Source of the DNA: Lithodes maja
Lineage: Eukaryota > Arthropoda > Malacostraca > Decapoda > Lithodidae
Direction of reading: 5' to 3'
Assembly: GCA_037953745.1 (NCBI GenBank)
Contig: JBAKBP010003130.1
Span: forward strand, 1-64,000
DNA: 64,000 nt
Part shown: positions 19,438-32,230 of the stretch, piece by piece
Position numbering within the stretch: the stretch's first letter is position 1
Layout of the letters: each line of letters begins with the position of its first letter
Program-made: the position numbers and the translations under genes
Notes under the pieces: generated by a model
Seen by the model: the letters and a program-made list of their open reading frames with translations, nothing else
Databases searched by the model: none
Told to the model about the DNA's origin: nothing

Positions 19438-21493
19438 TGAAATAACGGAGAAACAGTTACCCAAACATTCACCACCATCAAGCCGTTTTCCCTCTCATCC
19501 TACCACATCTCCTCATCACAGTGGAAGAATGGGAAACCGTGGCCGAGTAGAGGAAAGAACCAGGAACGAAAGGACCCGCGGACACCACCAGGTGACGCAT
19601 CGGAGGCAGGGTTCCCCTCCACACCGCCAGGGGAGAAACCACTCATCTCCCTGTACCAACAATGATATATCCTACAGATCCGGAACACGAATTGCCACCA
19701 TCAATATGACACGTCCTCCAACACCAGAAGGAAACTTAATTATCACCATCAACAATTCCAAGGTCCAGGAAAATAACAGCAAGAAACGTAAAAGGCAGGA
19801 CCCCCAACTCATCAAAGACACAACAGCCAGCCCAGACAAACGTGCTCGGGTTGTTACCAAGGAGAGGGACTGTCCTCCAACACCAGGAAAGGATATAATC
19901 GTCAACCAGGACAATGCCAAAGCACCAGGAAAAGAGAGAAGTGAGATAGACAGGCGACAACAAGAATGGCACCACCAACACCGTATCTACCCCCGCCCTT
20001 GTTACCCGCCCCCGCGTCCACTCTGGGACAAAAGAAACAAGAGGGTAGGGTCTAGGCAGTTCCCCCCCACTCCAAACCACAAGGAAGTAACCATCCCAAG
20101 TTACCAGTTGCTAGGTGCCATTTTGGCCCCTAATCCACCCACCGACCTGGCCAGGTAAAAAGGAGCAGATATACTCCCACCAACTTTATTTAAGTATCTC
20201 AATCTAGAGCTGTTCTTGACACCCCGGGTAAAAGGACAGATTCGAAAGTTGAGGACGCAGTTTGAAAAGTTGGTTCAGTTGATCGCAAGGCGTAGACACA
20301 ATTACGAGACTGTAGTCACCCATTATACTAATTTTTTAGTGGGTATCAACAAGCTGGTTTATTAGAGCCTTCTGGGTGAAGTAATCTAATATTCTCGGCC
20401 TACCTCAACCCCGGCGCTATTGTGGATATAAGCAGACAGTCGGGTACTAACTAGCTTTATCCAGGATAGACCAAACCACAAGAAATTCATCAAAGTATTT
20501 TTAAAGACCAGAGTAGACAGGAGTTCACTCCTGCGTTCGCTTGATGCTATTTTGTCACGGCTTGGGCTAGGCAATTTAGTTATTTGAGGTCCCAAACCAA
20601 AGTACTCGAGTTACACTGTGGGAACCCAGTGGCGTCAGGACAACCCCACGGCCAGCGGATCTACCCCAGATTGGATTACTAATTCTACACCCATTGGATT
20701 AATTATTCTACACATCGAAAGTAAAGTTATTATACCGTAAAAGTTATAGAAGATCTAACTGTGAAAAAAAATTATACTTGGCGTATTATCAGAGAGAAAG
20801 TATATATAGATCGAAAGTGAAAGTAATTAAGATATATCTACTGCGTATATGATAAAAGGTATTCTGGAAACATCGGATACTACGCACGTATATAAAAGCG
20901 AGAGAAAGGAAGCTCTAGTGAAACTCAAAGAAATTAGGGAAGTACTGATAATAATTCTGCTAAAATTAATAACAAATAAATTCAAGTTAACTTATGCGTA
21001 AGCACCACAGTGATTTAACCTCAGGAAAATAATTACGTTTAGCTCCCAAATTCCAGAACCACTCTACGCAGGTAAATACCAAAAGTTCACATATCTAATT
21101 ACTATATAACCTTTCTAAGCACAAGTGTAAATCCTCGATTGAAAGGAGTGCTACTCTTATCTCTGAAATAAATACAGGACAAGTGTAATCTTTCAGTTAG
21201 AAAGCGGTCCCTAATACTTACTTAGATATTACATAGAACAATCCAGTCTTGCGAGTCAGATGTAGGGGAGCCTCGTTCGTTCACTTTAATTGTTTTGTTC
21301 TTGACCATTATTGTTCTAGCTTTTACGTATGCGATATTCTTGTGCAAATAAACGGAATATGAATACACGTCTTGTGATAATAATTATCCTCTATTGTCTT
21401 TCTGTGTCTGTGGTAAAACAACATAACTTCTCCAGTTAGGAAGAGCCCACTTGATCAAAACCAATTAAACCCCAGTAAAAACCTGGCATAACA
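19438..21493 (+). repeat. 5' LTR of Gypsy A
   Basis: 2056 bp, unusually long for Gypsy. Its first 721 bp (to 20158) are an open frame identical in register to the end of the third ORF in the 3' LTR. The remainder is AT-rich and non-coding, with TATATAA-type stretches around 20800-20900 that could hold the promoter. Confidence 0.9.
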
Positions 21494-21512
21494 TTGGCGG
21501 CAGCTGGTGGTT
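21494..21512 (+). promoter_or_regulatory. Primer-binding site of Gypsy A
   Basis: TTGGCGGCAGCTGGTGG follows the 5' LTR directly. TGG-started sequence at this position would pair with the CCA end of a tRNA primer. Element B and the captured fragment at 930 have closely similar sites. I could not name the tRNA. Confidence 0.6.
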
Positions 21513-22018
21513 CTTGATTCGGGAAGGAAGTTGTTTTGCACAGTAATCAGGGAAGAGATAGAGCACATACGTCATCATGACTGCAACACGTTCACACATC
21601 CCCATACCCATGTATGAGGAGGAGACTTTCGATATTCGCACGTACTTAGACATAGTCCACCCAGTACTAGACCTGGCGTATCAGACAGATAGAGAGAAGA
21701 TCTCTGTCGCATTAATTCACCTAGGGAAGGCCACACCCTTGGTGTCCGGACAAGTAACCCGAGAGTTGACTTGGGAAAACTTCCGGAAAATTGTGATAGA
21801 CGCTGTAAAGCCATCACTTAGGTGGGGAGATTGTAGGCACCAATCGATCAGGGCTAGACCCAGGTGAGGTTATAGGCATGTGATAAAGAGTCGCTGGAAC
21901 TCCTGTTTCATTTGCTTGGCCTCTCTTACTGATTTTCTTTGTGCCTCATTTACACTGAGAGCAATCCAGCTAGCTCTCACAAACACCTCCTCCTCCTATC
22001 CACTTCACTACACTAAAC

Positions 22019-25000
22019 ATGCACACCACACTTCATTCCTCCACACCAAAATTAAAAAAACACAAAATGATGAATTTTAGCCCAGCCTCGGAGTCCCCAG
22101 GGGGGGGGACCATAAATGCCCCCTCACCCGACCGACCATCCCCTGACGACCCCACACAATTACCTGGACCTCGGCCTGTTACTCTTTCTATTAATTTCTG
22201 CAACATTCGCAGACTTTCCTCTAACTTTCACTCTGTTGAGCACCATCTCTCCTCCTACAAACCTGATCTTCTCTTCCTCACCGAAACCCAGGTGTCTGTA
22301 GCAACATCCAGCAACCCCTTCTCTGTATCCTCCTACTTTCTCTATCCTAGTTTCAAAGCCAAAGGCGGATGTTGTGCATATGTGCACAACAAACTCACTT
22401 GCTCTCGTGTTCCCGATTTCGACTCCTCTGAATTCTCAACTTTATGGCTCAAACTTTCCTGTCATTCTCTTACTAAATATTTCTGTGCTGTCTATCTTTC
22501 CCCTAACTCTACCAACTTTCCTAAATTCTTTGACTATCTAAACTCTACAGTGGAACACATTCTATCCATTTCTCCTTTCTCAGAAATCTCCATCTTAGGA
22601 GATTTCAACGTTCACCACCGCCAATGGCTCTCCTCTCACACTACTGATCCACCTGGTGAACAAGCCTACGTCTTTTCTATCCTAAATGACCTAGAGCAGT
22701 TAGTTCAGCAACCCACCCGTATCCCGGATCGCATCGAAGATCGGCCCAACATTCTTGACCTGTTTCTAACTTCTAACCCTTCTTCTTATACTGTCGATCT
22801 TTTCTCTCCTTTGGGCTCCTCCGACCATAAACTTATCTCTGTCACCTGTCCTATCTCTCCAGTACAGCCACCCGATCCTCCTAGCCGGCGGCGCTTGTGG
22901 CACTTTGGCGCTGCCGACTGGGAGGCTCTTCGGCAGTACTTCTTTGATTTCCCATGGAATGATTTCTGCTTCCTTGGCCGAGGACCCTCGGAGAGTGCTG
23001 AACGCATTACCGAGGTAATCCTATCGGGCATGGAAGCATACATTCCATTCTCTTTCTCTCAGTCTAATGCTAAAAAATCTTGGTTTACTCACGCCTGTTC
23101 TACTGCTGTCCGCAATAAGGAGAAAGCATTCAAACGGTACCGACGCCTTAAAACTCAAGACTCTCATTCTTCATATGTTTCTGCCCGGAATCAAGCCAAA
23201 GCTGTTCTTCGACTTGCCAAACACTCTTTCATCAATAATAAATGCACTGAACTATCCAACTCTAGCTCTTCCCAAGCTTTCTGGCATCTAGCCTAAAACC
23301 TCTCCAACAATTTCTCTTCCTCGTCTTTCCCTCCCCTTTCCCACTCTGATGGCACAACCATCACTTCTTCCTCTGACAAAGCTAAACTCTTCGCTCAAAC
23401 TTTTGCTAGAAACTCCACCTTGGATGATTCCGGTGCTATTCCTCCCTCTCCGCCCTCCTCTCTCTTACTTATGCCTAATATCCTAATCTCTTCTAAAGAT
23501 GTACTTTCTACCCTCTCTGGGCTTAACACTAATAAGGCGTACGGTCCGGACGGTATTCCTCCTGTTGTTCTCAAAAACTGTGCTTCCGTGCTGACTCCCT
23601 GCCTAGGCAAACTCTTTCGTCTCTGTCTATCCTCTAACGTCTTCCCTTCATGCTGGAAGTTTGCTCACATTCAACCTGTCCCAAAGAAGGGTGACCGCTC
23701 TCAACCCTCCAACTATCGTCCAATTGCTCTTATCTCTTGTCTTTCTAAAGTTTTTGAAACTATTCTTGCTTCCAAATTTCTTAAGCATTTCTCTTCTCAT
23801 AATCTGCTCTCAGATCGCCAGTATGGCTTCCTTAACCCGGGAGCTGCGGGGAGACTCTTAAGAGTTCCCCCGGCGGACTGCGGGAAGACTCTTGAGAGTA
23901 AGTAAAATAAAAAATAAACTTTTGACATCGAATTTTTTTTTTTTTTTTTTTTTTATTTTTTTATTTATTTTTTTTTTTTTTGGCCCCTGGGCCATGCAAA
24001 ATCTCAGTCCTCTACCTCCCCTCCTTCCCCACTTTCCTCCTCTCCTTCAGTTATCACCTATTTTCCCTATTATTCCCTTATTCTGAGGTATATTTTCGTG
24101 CTAACATTAGCGAGTTGCAAGCAGGGTGTTGTCATCACTGATGGCAAGCGAGTGCAAGAGAGAGAGAGAGAGTATCGATCGACTGTGTCTCAGTGGCCTT
24201 GGGGGAAATTGGCGGGAAAGCAGTTTGCCTCACCCATACATTATACAACTCGCGGGCTATATCTCCGATTTTGACCATCCAAACGCTGTTTTCACTCGTT
24301 TTATTGTTGTTTCAGGTTAATACCTTTATAATCAACCCATAATAGGCGCATATGGATAATTATTAATGCTATTAATGGTACAATGAATATTTTAGTGACG
24401 GAAACACCTCAAATACGTCAGCACAGGGGGACGTTTTCAATTACCCCCATGCGCACTTGTTAGGTTAAGGGTCGCTCTACTGGTGATCTTCTTTCATATC
24501 TTACTAACTCTTGGTCATCCTCCTTTCGGGACTTCGGTGAGACTTTTTCTATTGCACTAGACATATCGAAAGCCTTCGATAGAGTCTGGCATAAATCTTT
24601 AATTTCTAAACTACCCTCCTTCGGTTTCTATCCCTCCATCTGTGCCTTTGTCTCTAATTTCCTTTCCGGCCATTCCATAGCTGCGGTTGTGGACGGCCAT
24701 TGTTCACTTCCTCACCCTATAAACTCCGGTGTTCCTCAGGGCTCTGTCCTATCTCCTATTCTCTTTCTAATTTTTATAAATGATCTCCTTAACTGTACCT
24801 TAATTCCCATCCATTCATACGCAGACGACTCAACCTTACACTACTCCATTAGTTTTTCAGAACGCCCCAGCCAGCAATCCCTCAACGACAAACGTAATGA
24901 AGCCATAGAACTCTTAAATTCTGATCTAAATACTATTTCCAATTGGGGCAGAGAAAACCTTGTTAACTTTAATGCTTCCAAAACCCAATTTCTCCATCTA

Positions 25001-25663
25001 TCTACCCGTCAGGATCTCCCAGCGGACTATCCCTTATTCTTCAACAATACAAAAATCAACCCTTCATCTTCTCTCAATATTCTTGGTGTCTCTTTTTCTT
25101 CTGCTCTCATTTGGAAGGACCATATTACCAGTCTTGCTAAGGCAGCCTCCCAGAAGCTGGGTGTGCTCAACCGCCTTAGGGGGTTCTTTTCCCCTGCACA
25201 GCTTCTTGCTCTGTACAGGGGCATAGTGCGCCCTTGTATTGAGTATTGTTCACATGTGTGGGGAGGTTTCTTTCACACCGCTCTCCTAGACAAAGTTGAA
25301 AGAAAGGCCTTTCGTATCATTAACTCCCGTCCACTCACCAACTCTCTGCAATCTCTCTCTCTCCGCCGCAATGTTGCATCTCTCTCGCTATTCTATCGCT
25401 ACTATAATAATCAGTGTTCCTCAGAGCTATCCCAGTGCATACCACCTCCTTTACGTAGGGCACGTGGTACCCGTCTTGCAACTCAATCCCACCCCTACTC
25501 TGTGCAACTCTCCAACCCAAGAGTGAAACGTTACTCTCAAACTTTCTTCTACTCAACATCTGAGCTCTGGAACTCTCTCCCAGAATCAGTCTTTCCCTCT
25601 TCCTATGACTTAAATTGCTTCAAACTCCGTGTGTCCAGGCATTTTGGCTCGAACGTCCCTTGA
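22019..25663 (+). pseudogene. J3 endonuclease-reverse transcriptase
   Basis: ATG 22019. A short N-terminus leads into the AP endonuclease: NFCNIRRLSSNFHSVEHH, FLTETQVS, ILGDFNVHHRQWL and SSDHKLI. RT: NKAYGPDGIPPVVLKNC, NYRPIALISCLSKVFE and, after the MITE, ALDISKAFDRVWHKSL, NSGVPQGSVLSPILFL and the active site YADDST. The frame has one nonsense codon, TAA at 23294-23296, and the MITE. Frames rejoin across the MITE's single TTAA. Distinct from J1/J2 at roughly half of residues, so a different family of the same group. Confidence 0.85.
23832..24468 (+). mobile_element. TTAA-site MITE in LINE J3
   Basis: TTAA at 23832-23835 and 24465-24468. The left end begins CCCGGGAGCTGCGGGGAGAC with a second TTAA inside it; the right end is CGCACTTGTTAGG. 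The interior has a long T-rich tract (23934-23981), the C-rich block, an AG run and AGGCGCATATGGATAA. It is nearly identical to the copies at 52856 and 60972. The LINE RT frame closes exactly across one TTAA. Confidence 0.9.
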
Positions 25664-26190
25664 TTTTGGCCCTGTCACTCTTTCAACTATGGGGGAGGCA
25701 CTCGCTATAGGCAGTTATGCCTTTTGCCTCCCTCAATCAAAAAAAAAAAAAAATGGGCCCTGTTGCAGCCATCAACAAAATCAACGCAGCCACGTACGGA
25801 GGGAATCTGGACGTGACCCTGGGGGAGATGAGCGAGTTGGTGCAAACCGCTTACCCCCTAGACACCTTGGAGCAGCGACAAAAACAAATGTTCTGCGTGC
25901 TCTTAAGAATCCTGCCAGCAAGTGTCAGGAAACATTTCGCCCTCCACGGTCCCGTAGGGTACGTAACGGACCTCATTACCATACGCAAGTTGCTGGAAAA
26001 TCAGCCACAAACTTCTACGATTGGAGCCATAAAAAAATTCCCCACACAACCACCGGGGAAAAAAAGACCCGGACAATCAAATTACCAGGGAAACAGACCG
26101 CAATACTCATCTCAAGGCCGCCCCCAACCCTCATCGTCAGGCCGCCCACAAGGAAATTGGCGAATCTACCCTAACCGCCAACACACCGGT

Positions 26191-26987
26191 TGTGGTAAAC
26201 TATCAATGGAAGTTAAATATTACTAAGCTATAATGAATCAAATAAAATCAATCTAAATGAAAACTACTCTATATCTAAATTGAATTCAATCTGAAACAAG
26301 CTAATTTATATCCAAAGGTCTCACATAACAAATGTATATATAGGGTAAGGTTATAAGGGTTAATATCAGCCAGGAATTAACTCACCAATAGTTCCACGTG
26401 GCAATGAGGCAAGGGAGAACGTTTTATCCAATATGGCGGTGGACAATGGGGAACGAGACTTCGGTCCCAAGATTCGAGTCAAGTTAAAGAAAGAATAAAT
26501 GATTACATGGGAATGGACATGATTATTATAATTTATGCTTATCTATCAGTCAGTCATGATGTCGATGAGAGCGTCGTGATGGTGTAGCTGAGTGTATTGC
26601 TGTATGTGTATTGTGATTACAGGCACAAAAGCACGATCAACTTAGGGCGGAAAATTAGATGTTAACTGGTTGGTGTTCGTGAAGGCTCTGGCGTACCTCA
26701 AAAGCACACCTTGCTGCCTTGGCAAACCGCCAGGAGCCCAAATTATCGTACCGCATTTAGGTTGCTCTATACGATAAATTATATTAATATATACGATAAA
26801 TTCATATATACTACATAAGACCATGGCAATATTGCTTAATAGCATATTAGGCCTTTTATAACTTAACTTATTTACAATCTTATAATATACGATCTACTCG
26901 TCCTACGTCGTGCTGTAGGAGAGATCGTGACGTCACAGAGACATACGAGATCACAAAAGAGTCATATTCTATCGTATTTATACGATA
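26191..26987 (-). repeat. 3' LTR of BEL element
   Basis: 797 bp, matching 36084-36880. The inner side on the minus strand is preceded by GTGGGGGAGTG (about 26988-27000), a plausible polypurine tract. Confidence 0.9.
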
Positions 26988-27025
26988 CACTCCCCCACAA
27001 AAAAGACCTGAACCCCACCTTAAAC

Positions 27026-28871
27026 CTAAAGTTGCCCAGAGGCTATCTTCTGACGCCACAAGTCAACGGCGCCAGCAGCAGCGCGTCTGGGACGCGTCCC
27101 GGTCCGAGAATGATCACCATCAGTAAGAGGTGAGTCGTTCCTTTGAGAATCCTCGGACCCAGCAATAACAGGTGGAGCGTCAGATTGCAATGCGGAATCG
27201 AGCTCCAAAGCGTACAAACGTGCGATAGGACGAACAGTAGTTCCAGTGGCTGTCTTCAATAGCACCACCCGCTCTACAGAGTCTGCCCCCTTGTATACCT
27301 CCAATACGCGGCCTAATTTCCAGTATAAACGAGGACTATCTTCTTTAATTAAAACAACTTCGCCAACTGTAGGTGCCGTTGGTCTACCAGAGGGAGTAAC
27401 ACTCCTTTCCCTCAATGCTAGCAGATATTCACTAATCCACCGTTTCCTAAAATCCTCGATTATCCTGGATATATACTGGTATCTCTTAGACACCGCTACC
27501 TCAGAGTACAACGAGGGATCCTCTAACTCTACTATGGACTGAAAATCAGATGGAAACGCAGTCAATGGTTTCCCATATAGCAAGTGAGCTGGCATTAATG
27601 GTAGTGGTTCTTACAGGTCGGTGTACGCATATGTAAGCGGGCGATCATTCACAACTGCCTCTATCTCTGTGAGGACTGTCGTCAACTCACTCTTCTTTAA
27701 TAGAGCACGTCCTACAACCGCTCTTAGTCCTGACTTTACTATGCCGACACATCGTTCCCACATGCCACCAAACCAAGGTGCCTTAACTGGAATGAACCTC
27801 CATTCGCACTTCTTCTCTCCCAAAAAAGTGATGATAGTAGGATCACTACTCATATCCTTTAGATATTTTGATGCTTGGACATAAGTGGGAGCATTGTCGC
27901 TAAGAATGAGTTGAGGGAATGAACGACGGGCACAAAACCGTCTGAACGCCAGCATAAATTCTTCGCTAGACATATTATCACATAGTTCTAGGTGTACCGC
28001 TCGAGATGTCGCACAGGTAAACAATAATATATAAACCTTCTCATGCTCCCTCGTCTTCAATGCCCCTGCGTAATCTAATCCTACCGCTTGGAAAGGTTCT
28101 ACGTGCTTTACACGGCATTCAGGTAGAGGTGGAGCTGGTCCAGTTGCATATGGTTTACCCTTTAGTCTCTGGTATATTACACACTTTCTCACTACGCGTC
28201 GAGCTACTTGTCGAACTCTGGGTATCCACCATGTGAGACGTAAATTTGATATAATATGACATACCCCGTAGTGTTTTACTTCCCTATGTGCACGTATGAT
28301 CAATAGATCAGTAACGTGATGTCTTGTTGGCATAAGTATAGGTCGGTTTGTGCCGTCTGGTACACCCGACCACTTCAGGCGACCCTCACACCTGATGAGG
28401 CCATTGTCTAGGTGCAACCTTAGTTGACGCACTATATTAGGCATTAATGTCTTATTCGAGCTTTTCAAGGATTCTAATTCATTGGAAAAGGTTTCTATTT
28501 GAACCCATTTGATCAAAGTTACTTCAGCTGCTTTAAATTCACGAGCATCAATGTTGTGACCCCTGTTGCAGAGTTGGCCCGTTACTTTAAGCTTGAGATT
28601 GGATACATATCGCAACACCCAAGCTACAACTCTGACTAGTTTATTATAGTCACCGAATCTTGCCCACTTCATGATAGGACCCGGTGGCTCATTTGGTTGG
28701 GCTGTAACTGCCACTGTTTCCAGTGGCAGAAGTCCCTCACCAACAGCATGCCATATCGTCCATTCACTTTCATGGAGCAGCCACTTTGGACCATGCCACC
28801 ACAATTCGGACTTCATTAACTGGCTAGCCGTTATACCCCTAGTTATGAGATCACTAGGGTTTTCCTTTGTA
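27026..28871 (-). pseudogene. BEL integrase and C-terminal domain
   Basis: Integrase zinc finger: HREVKHYGVCHIISNLRLTW then RKCVIYQRLKG; the last ligand is Tyr where Cys is usual. Catalytic triad: D in VGLDYAGALK, D in LSDNAPTY, E in GGMWERCVGIVK. One nonsense codon at about 27611-27613 separates the core from the C-terminal DUF5641-like part (TVGEVVLIKEDSPRLYWKLG, a common BEL integrase ending). It would insert BEL DNA; this copy is inactive because of the stop and the LINE upstream. Confidence 0.85.
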
Positions 28872-31800
28872 TTTTTTTTTTTTTTTTTTTTTTTTAAGAG
28901 ACAATGAACGGAGGAAGGAAAAACACAGATAAAACAAAAAGGTCCATGTGCCTAAAGGCATCCTCCATTCATAAAATGTTTGTAACAACTGGATTTAAAC
29001 ATTTGTAGATTGTAAGTTTGTGGAAAGCAATTCGAGGGAAGTGAATTCCAAAGAGTAGTAGCTCTGGGGATAAATGAATTCTGATAAGCAGAAGTTCTGC
29101 ATTGTGGAGGAGAAAGTGTAAATTCATGGGCGCTCTCAGCTGCCCTAGTTCTACGGGGAAAGATGTGGAGAGGCGGCACAATTGAAGCAAGTTCCTCGGA
29201 ACAATTGCTGTGAAAATATCTGTAGAATAATGCAAGGGATGCAACGTTTCTTCGTATGGATAATGTAGGAAGGTCCTGTGTGATTGCAGGGTTATTGATT
29301 AATCTAATAGCTTTATTTTGAATTTTGTCCAACTGCCTCAATGCAACCACTCCACTTCCACCCCACAGAGGTGAACAGTAATCCATCTGAGAACGCACAT
29401 GACTTTTATATATCACGGCCAACTGCTCGTCAGTGACGAATTCTCGAACTCTGTACAGGAGTCCCAGTTTTTTAGAGGCATTCTTAGCAATGCTTCTAAC
29501 ATAATGTGTCCAGCTCAAGTTAGTAGTTAATGCTACACCGAGAATGTCAATACTAGGGGAAGTGGGAATATTTACATCATTAAAAAATATATGGGAGTCA
29601 GTGAGATTCTGTCGGTTAGAAAATTGAATGTACTTGGTTTTCTGTGCATTAAAGGAAACTAGATTCTTTTGTCCCCATCCATTAATTCTAGAAAGGTCCT
29701 GGTTCAGAGAAATTGCAGTGTTTATTTTTGAATTTATAAGATCGGGTTGGGTGAAAGAATTGGTAAATGTGAAGGAACTGTGGAGTGTTGAGTCATCTGC
29801 GTAGGAATGTATTGGATTATGAGTGGTAGATATGAGATCATTGATATGAATGAGGAACAGAATTGGGGCCAAAACTGATCCCTGGGGAACACCAGCATTT
29901 ATTGAGTGAAATTGAGAATAAAGGCCATCTACCATTACACGTATTTTTCTGTTATGAAGATAAGAAGAAATTAGTGGAACTAATGATGCAAGGCCGTAGT
30001 GTGACATCTTCGACAATAAGGATTGATGCCAGACTCTATCAAATGCCTTTGATATATCCAGTGCTATTGTATGTGTTTCACCATGTTGGTCTGTAGCTTG
30101 GTTGATTTGATGCGTAAGAAGGCAAAGCATGTCTGCAGTTGATCGACATCGTCTAAAACCATATTGCCTATCACTGATTAATTTATTATTCTCAAGATGC
30201 TTAATTATGTGATTATTTAATATAATTTCAAAGACTTTACCAAGAGTGGAAGTTATAGCTATTGGTCTGTAGTTTGATGGATCTGAAGAGGCACCTTTTT
30301 TAGGAACTGGATGGATGTTTGCTTCTTTCCAGGGTACTGGGAAGCATGAGGTATGAGTACACAGACGGAAACATTTTGCCAATACAGGAGCGAGCACCAA
30401 GGAGCAATTCTTAAGTACTATTGGAGGAATTTCATCTGGACCAGGAGCCTTATCTACCGAGAGATTCTGCAAAATAGTTTTGACATGTCTGGTGTGGATC
30501 TTAAGTGAGGGAATTTCAGGCGAAGTAAAATTAAGTACAGGGACATCTTGATTTATTTCATCTAAGGTTGAGTTGGTGGAGAAAATATCCGCAAGAAGGT
30601 TAGCTTTACCTCGTGGGTCACTTACAAGATTGCCAGTCGGAGATTTTAATGGTGGAATGGATGAAGCAGTAGTGAAGTTGGATTTAAATGAGTTAAGAGT
30701 AGACCAAAATATTTTGTTATCATTTGGATTATTTAGAAGTTTATTTGCCTGCTTGTGGAGAAAGTTTGATTTAGTTAGGTTTAATACAGTTTTGGCATGA
30801 TTTCTGATGTTTCTAAAGTAATTAAAGGCTTCATGTGTTTTTGATCTTGTGTATGCATTGTAGGCTATTGCTTTTTGTTCAGTTACTCTAGCACAATTAT
30901 GGTCAAACCATTTAGGTGAATTAGATCTTTTACTGTACTTTTGATGAGGAATAAAAGTTTCCATTCCAATTTTTACAAAATCTTGTATGTGGCTTAAGGT
31001 GGAGTGTGCATCATTAGAAAAGAAAGAGGTCCAGGGAATATCAATAAAGAAACCTTGAAGACCCTCCCAGTCTGCCCTATCGTAATGCCATTTAGTCACC
31101 AAAACAGGTTCAGAGTGGGAAGGTGTGGTAGGTGATAGACAGGTGGCCTGTATCAGACAGTGATCAGAAGATCCAAGCGGGGACCTCACTGTAACATCAT
31201 AATTTTCTGAATTGGTTGTTAAAAATAAGTCCAGTAGGTGGGAATTATGATTAGGATTATCTGGTACACGGGTGGGTTGGTTGACTAGTTGAGTGAGATT
31301 AAATGAGTCTGCAAATAGCTCACATTCAAGACCAGCATCATCAGTCTTGGCTGAATGAGTGAGCCATTCAACATTATGGACATTAAAATCACCCAACACA
31401 GTGATTTCAGAAGAAGCATTTAAGTTGAGGACACTGAGTTGTGAGGACAGAGAATCAAAAAGACTTTGCTCTGGAGGAGTATTTGGGGAACGGTAGATGC
31501 AACATATGTATTTAAATTTACCAGCAGAAATTAATTTGTATATAGAATAATCAAAATAGGGACAATTGAAACCAGTAACCTCCTCCAGGGCAATTTCAGA
31601 TTTTGCGAAGCAACATATACCTCCTTTAGGTCTGAAATTTTGGAGCAGTTGATAACCTGGAAAATTAAATCTAGACGTGTCAGATGTGGATGTTACTTGA
31701 GTCTCTGTCAAAAAAAGGAGAGTAGGGGATTCTGCTTGAAGAAATTGGTGTACAGAATTGATGTTAGAGTGAAGTCCCCTTATATTGCTAAAGAAAAAGC

Positions 31801-32230
31801 TGCACCGACGAGCAGCTTTGGGACGTTGCAATGCTCTTGACACAGTCGCATGATGACGACCGGGAGGGCCCTGTGTCAATGACCCAATCCTGCCGGGGGT
31901 GGATATCCGAGGGACCACCAGGTTTGCTCTTAACAATTGTACTGCCATGTTTATTGGGTAAGGTGTATGGTGTTACATGTATGATATGTAGTGGGAAGAG
32001 TAGTGTTTTATGGATAGAGGATAGCAATGTAGGGCAATGTCGTGAAGTTGGATGTGTATGTTATATAAAGAGGGTTTTCCTGATACCCCTGATGTGTGAG
32101 GCAGAAAGATATGTATCCAGCTACCAAGGCCTGGGAGAGAAAATGGAATTCAGGCTATTCCCTGAGTCTCCCGAAACCTTGGCGGTAGTACTTCCCTGGG
32201 CGGGGCTGCCTACCCCTACTACCTACCTAC
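28872..32230 (-). mobile_element. Full-length Jockey/I-group LINE (J1) in BEL pol
   Basis: Minus-strand LINE with a 5' UTR (32230-31949) that starts near a GTAGGTAGG run, a single uninterrupted ORF and a 3' poly(A) (T run 28872-28895). It separates BEL RNase H from integrase. No convincing TSD is visible beyond a few bases. It is very close to J2 (12680-14773). Confidence 0.9.
28952..31948 (-). CDS. J1 endonuclease-reverse transcriptase, intact 998-residue ORF
   Basis: ATG at 31948-31946. After about 50 basic residues comes the AP endonuclease: NIRGLHSNINSVHQFL, FLTETQV, VLGDFNVHNVEWL and SSDHCLI, so the catalytic Asn, Glu, Asp and His are all present. RT core: SVDKAPGPDEIPPIVLKNC, NYRPIAITSTLGKVFE, DISKAFDRVWHQSLL, GVPQGSVLAPILFL and the active site YADDST. 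The post-RT domain runs to the end. No RNase H is evident. It would nick target DNA and reverse-transcribe its RNA in place. Nothing in the ORF is broken, so it could encode an active enzyme. No ORF1 is present. Confidence 0.9.
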   Translation of the reverse strand: MAVQLLRANLVVPRISTPGRIGSLTQGPPGRHHATVSRALQRPKAARRCSFFFSNIRGLHSNINSVHQFLQAESPTLLFLTETQVTSTSDTSRFNFPGYQLLQNFRPKGGICCFAKSEIALEEVTGFNCPYFDYSIYKLISAGKFKYICCIYRSPNTPPEQSLFDSLSSQLSVLNLNASSEITVLGDFNVHNVEWLTHSAKTDDAGLECELFADSFNLTQLVNQPTRVPDNPNHNSHLLDLFLTTNSENYDVTVRSPLGSSDHCLIQATCLSPTTPSHSEPVLVTKWHYDRADWEGLQGFFIDIPWTSFFSNDAHSTLSHIQDFVKIGMETFIPHQKYSKRSNSPKWFDHNCARVTEQKAIAYNAYTRSKTHEAFNYFRNIRNHAKTVLNLTKSNFLHKQANKLLNNPNDNKIFWSTLNSFKSNFTTASSIPPLKSPTGNLVSDPRGKANLLADIFSTNSTLDEINQDVPVLNFTSPEIPSLKIHTRHVKTILQNLSVDKAPGPDEIPPIVLKNCSLVLAPVLAKCFRLCTHTSCFPVPWKEANIHPVPKKGASSDPSNYRPIAITSTLGKVFEIILNNHIIKHLENNKLISDRQYGFRRCRSTADMLCLLTHQINQATDQHGETHTIALDISKAFDRVWHQSLLSKMSHYGLASLVPLISSYLHNRKIRVMVDGLYSQFHSINAGVPQGSVLAPILFLIHINDLISTTHNPIHSYADDSTLHSSFTFTNSFTQPDLINSKINTAISLNQDLSRINGWGQKNLVSFNAQKTKYIQFSNRQNLTDSHIFFNDVNIPTSPSIDILGVALTTNLSWTHYVRSIAKNASKKLGLLYRVREFVTDEQLAVIYKSHVRSQMDYCSPLWGGSGVVALRQLDKIQNKAIRLINNPAITQDLPTLSIRRNVASLALFYRYFHSNCSEELASIVPPLHIFPRRTRAAESAHEFTLSPPQCRTSAYQNSFIPRATTLWNSLPSNCFPQTYNLQMFKSSCYKHFMNGGCL

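Larger units (their letters stand above)
21820..25753 (+). mobile_element. Jockey/I-group LINE (J3) in Gypsy A gag
   Basis: Plus-strand LINE with 5' UTR (21820-22018), one long ORF and a poly(A) of about 15 at 25739-25753. gag reads KPSL before it and GPVAAIN after it. No clear target duplication is visible, so the join is nearly blunt. It carries a TTAA MITE at 23832-24468. Confidence 0.85.
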
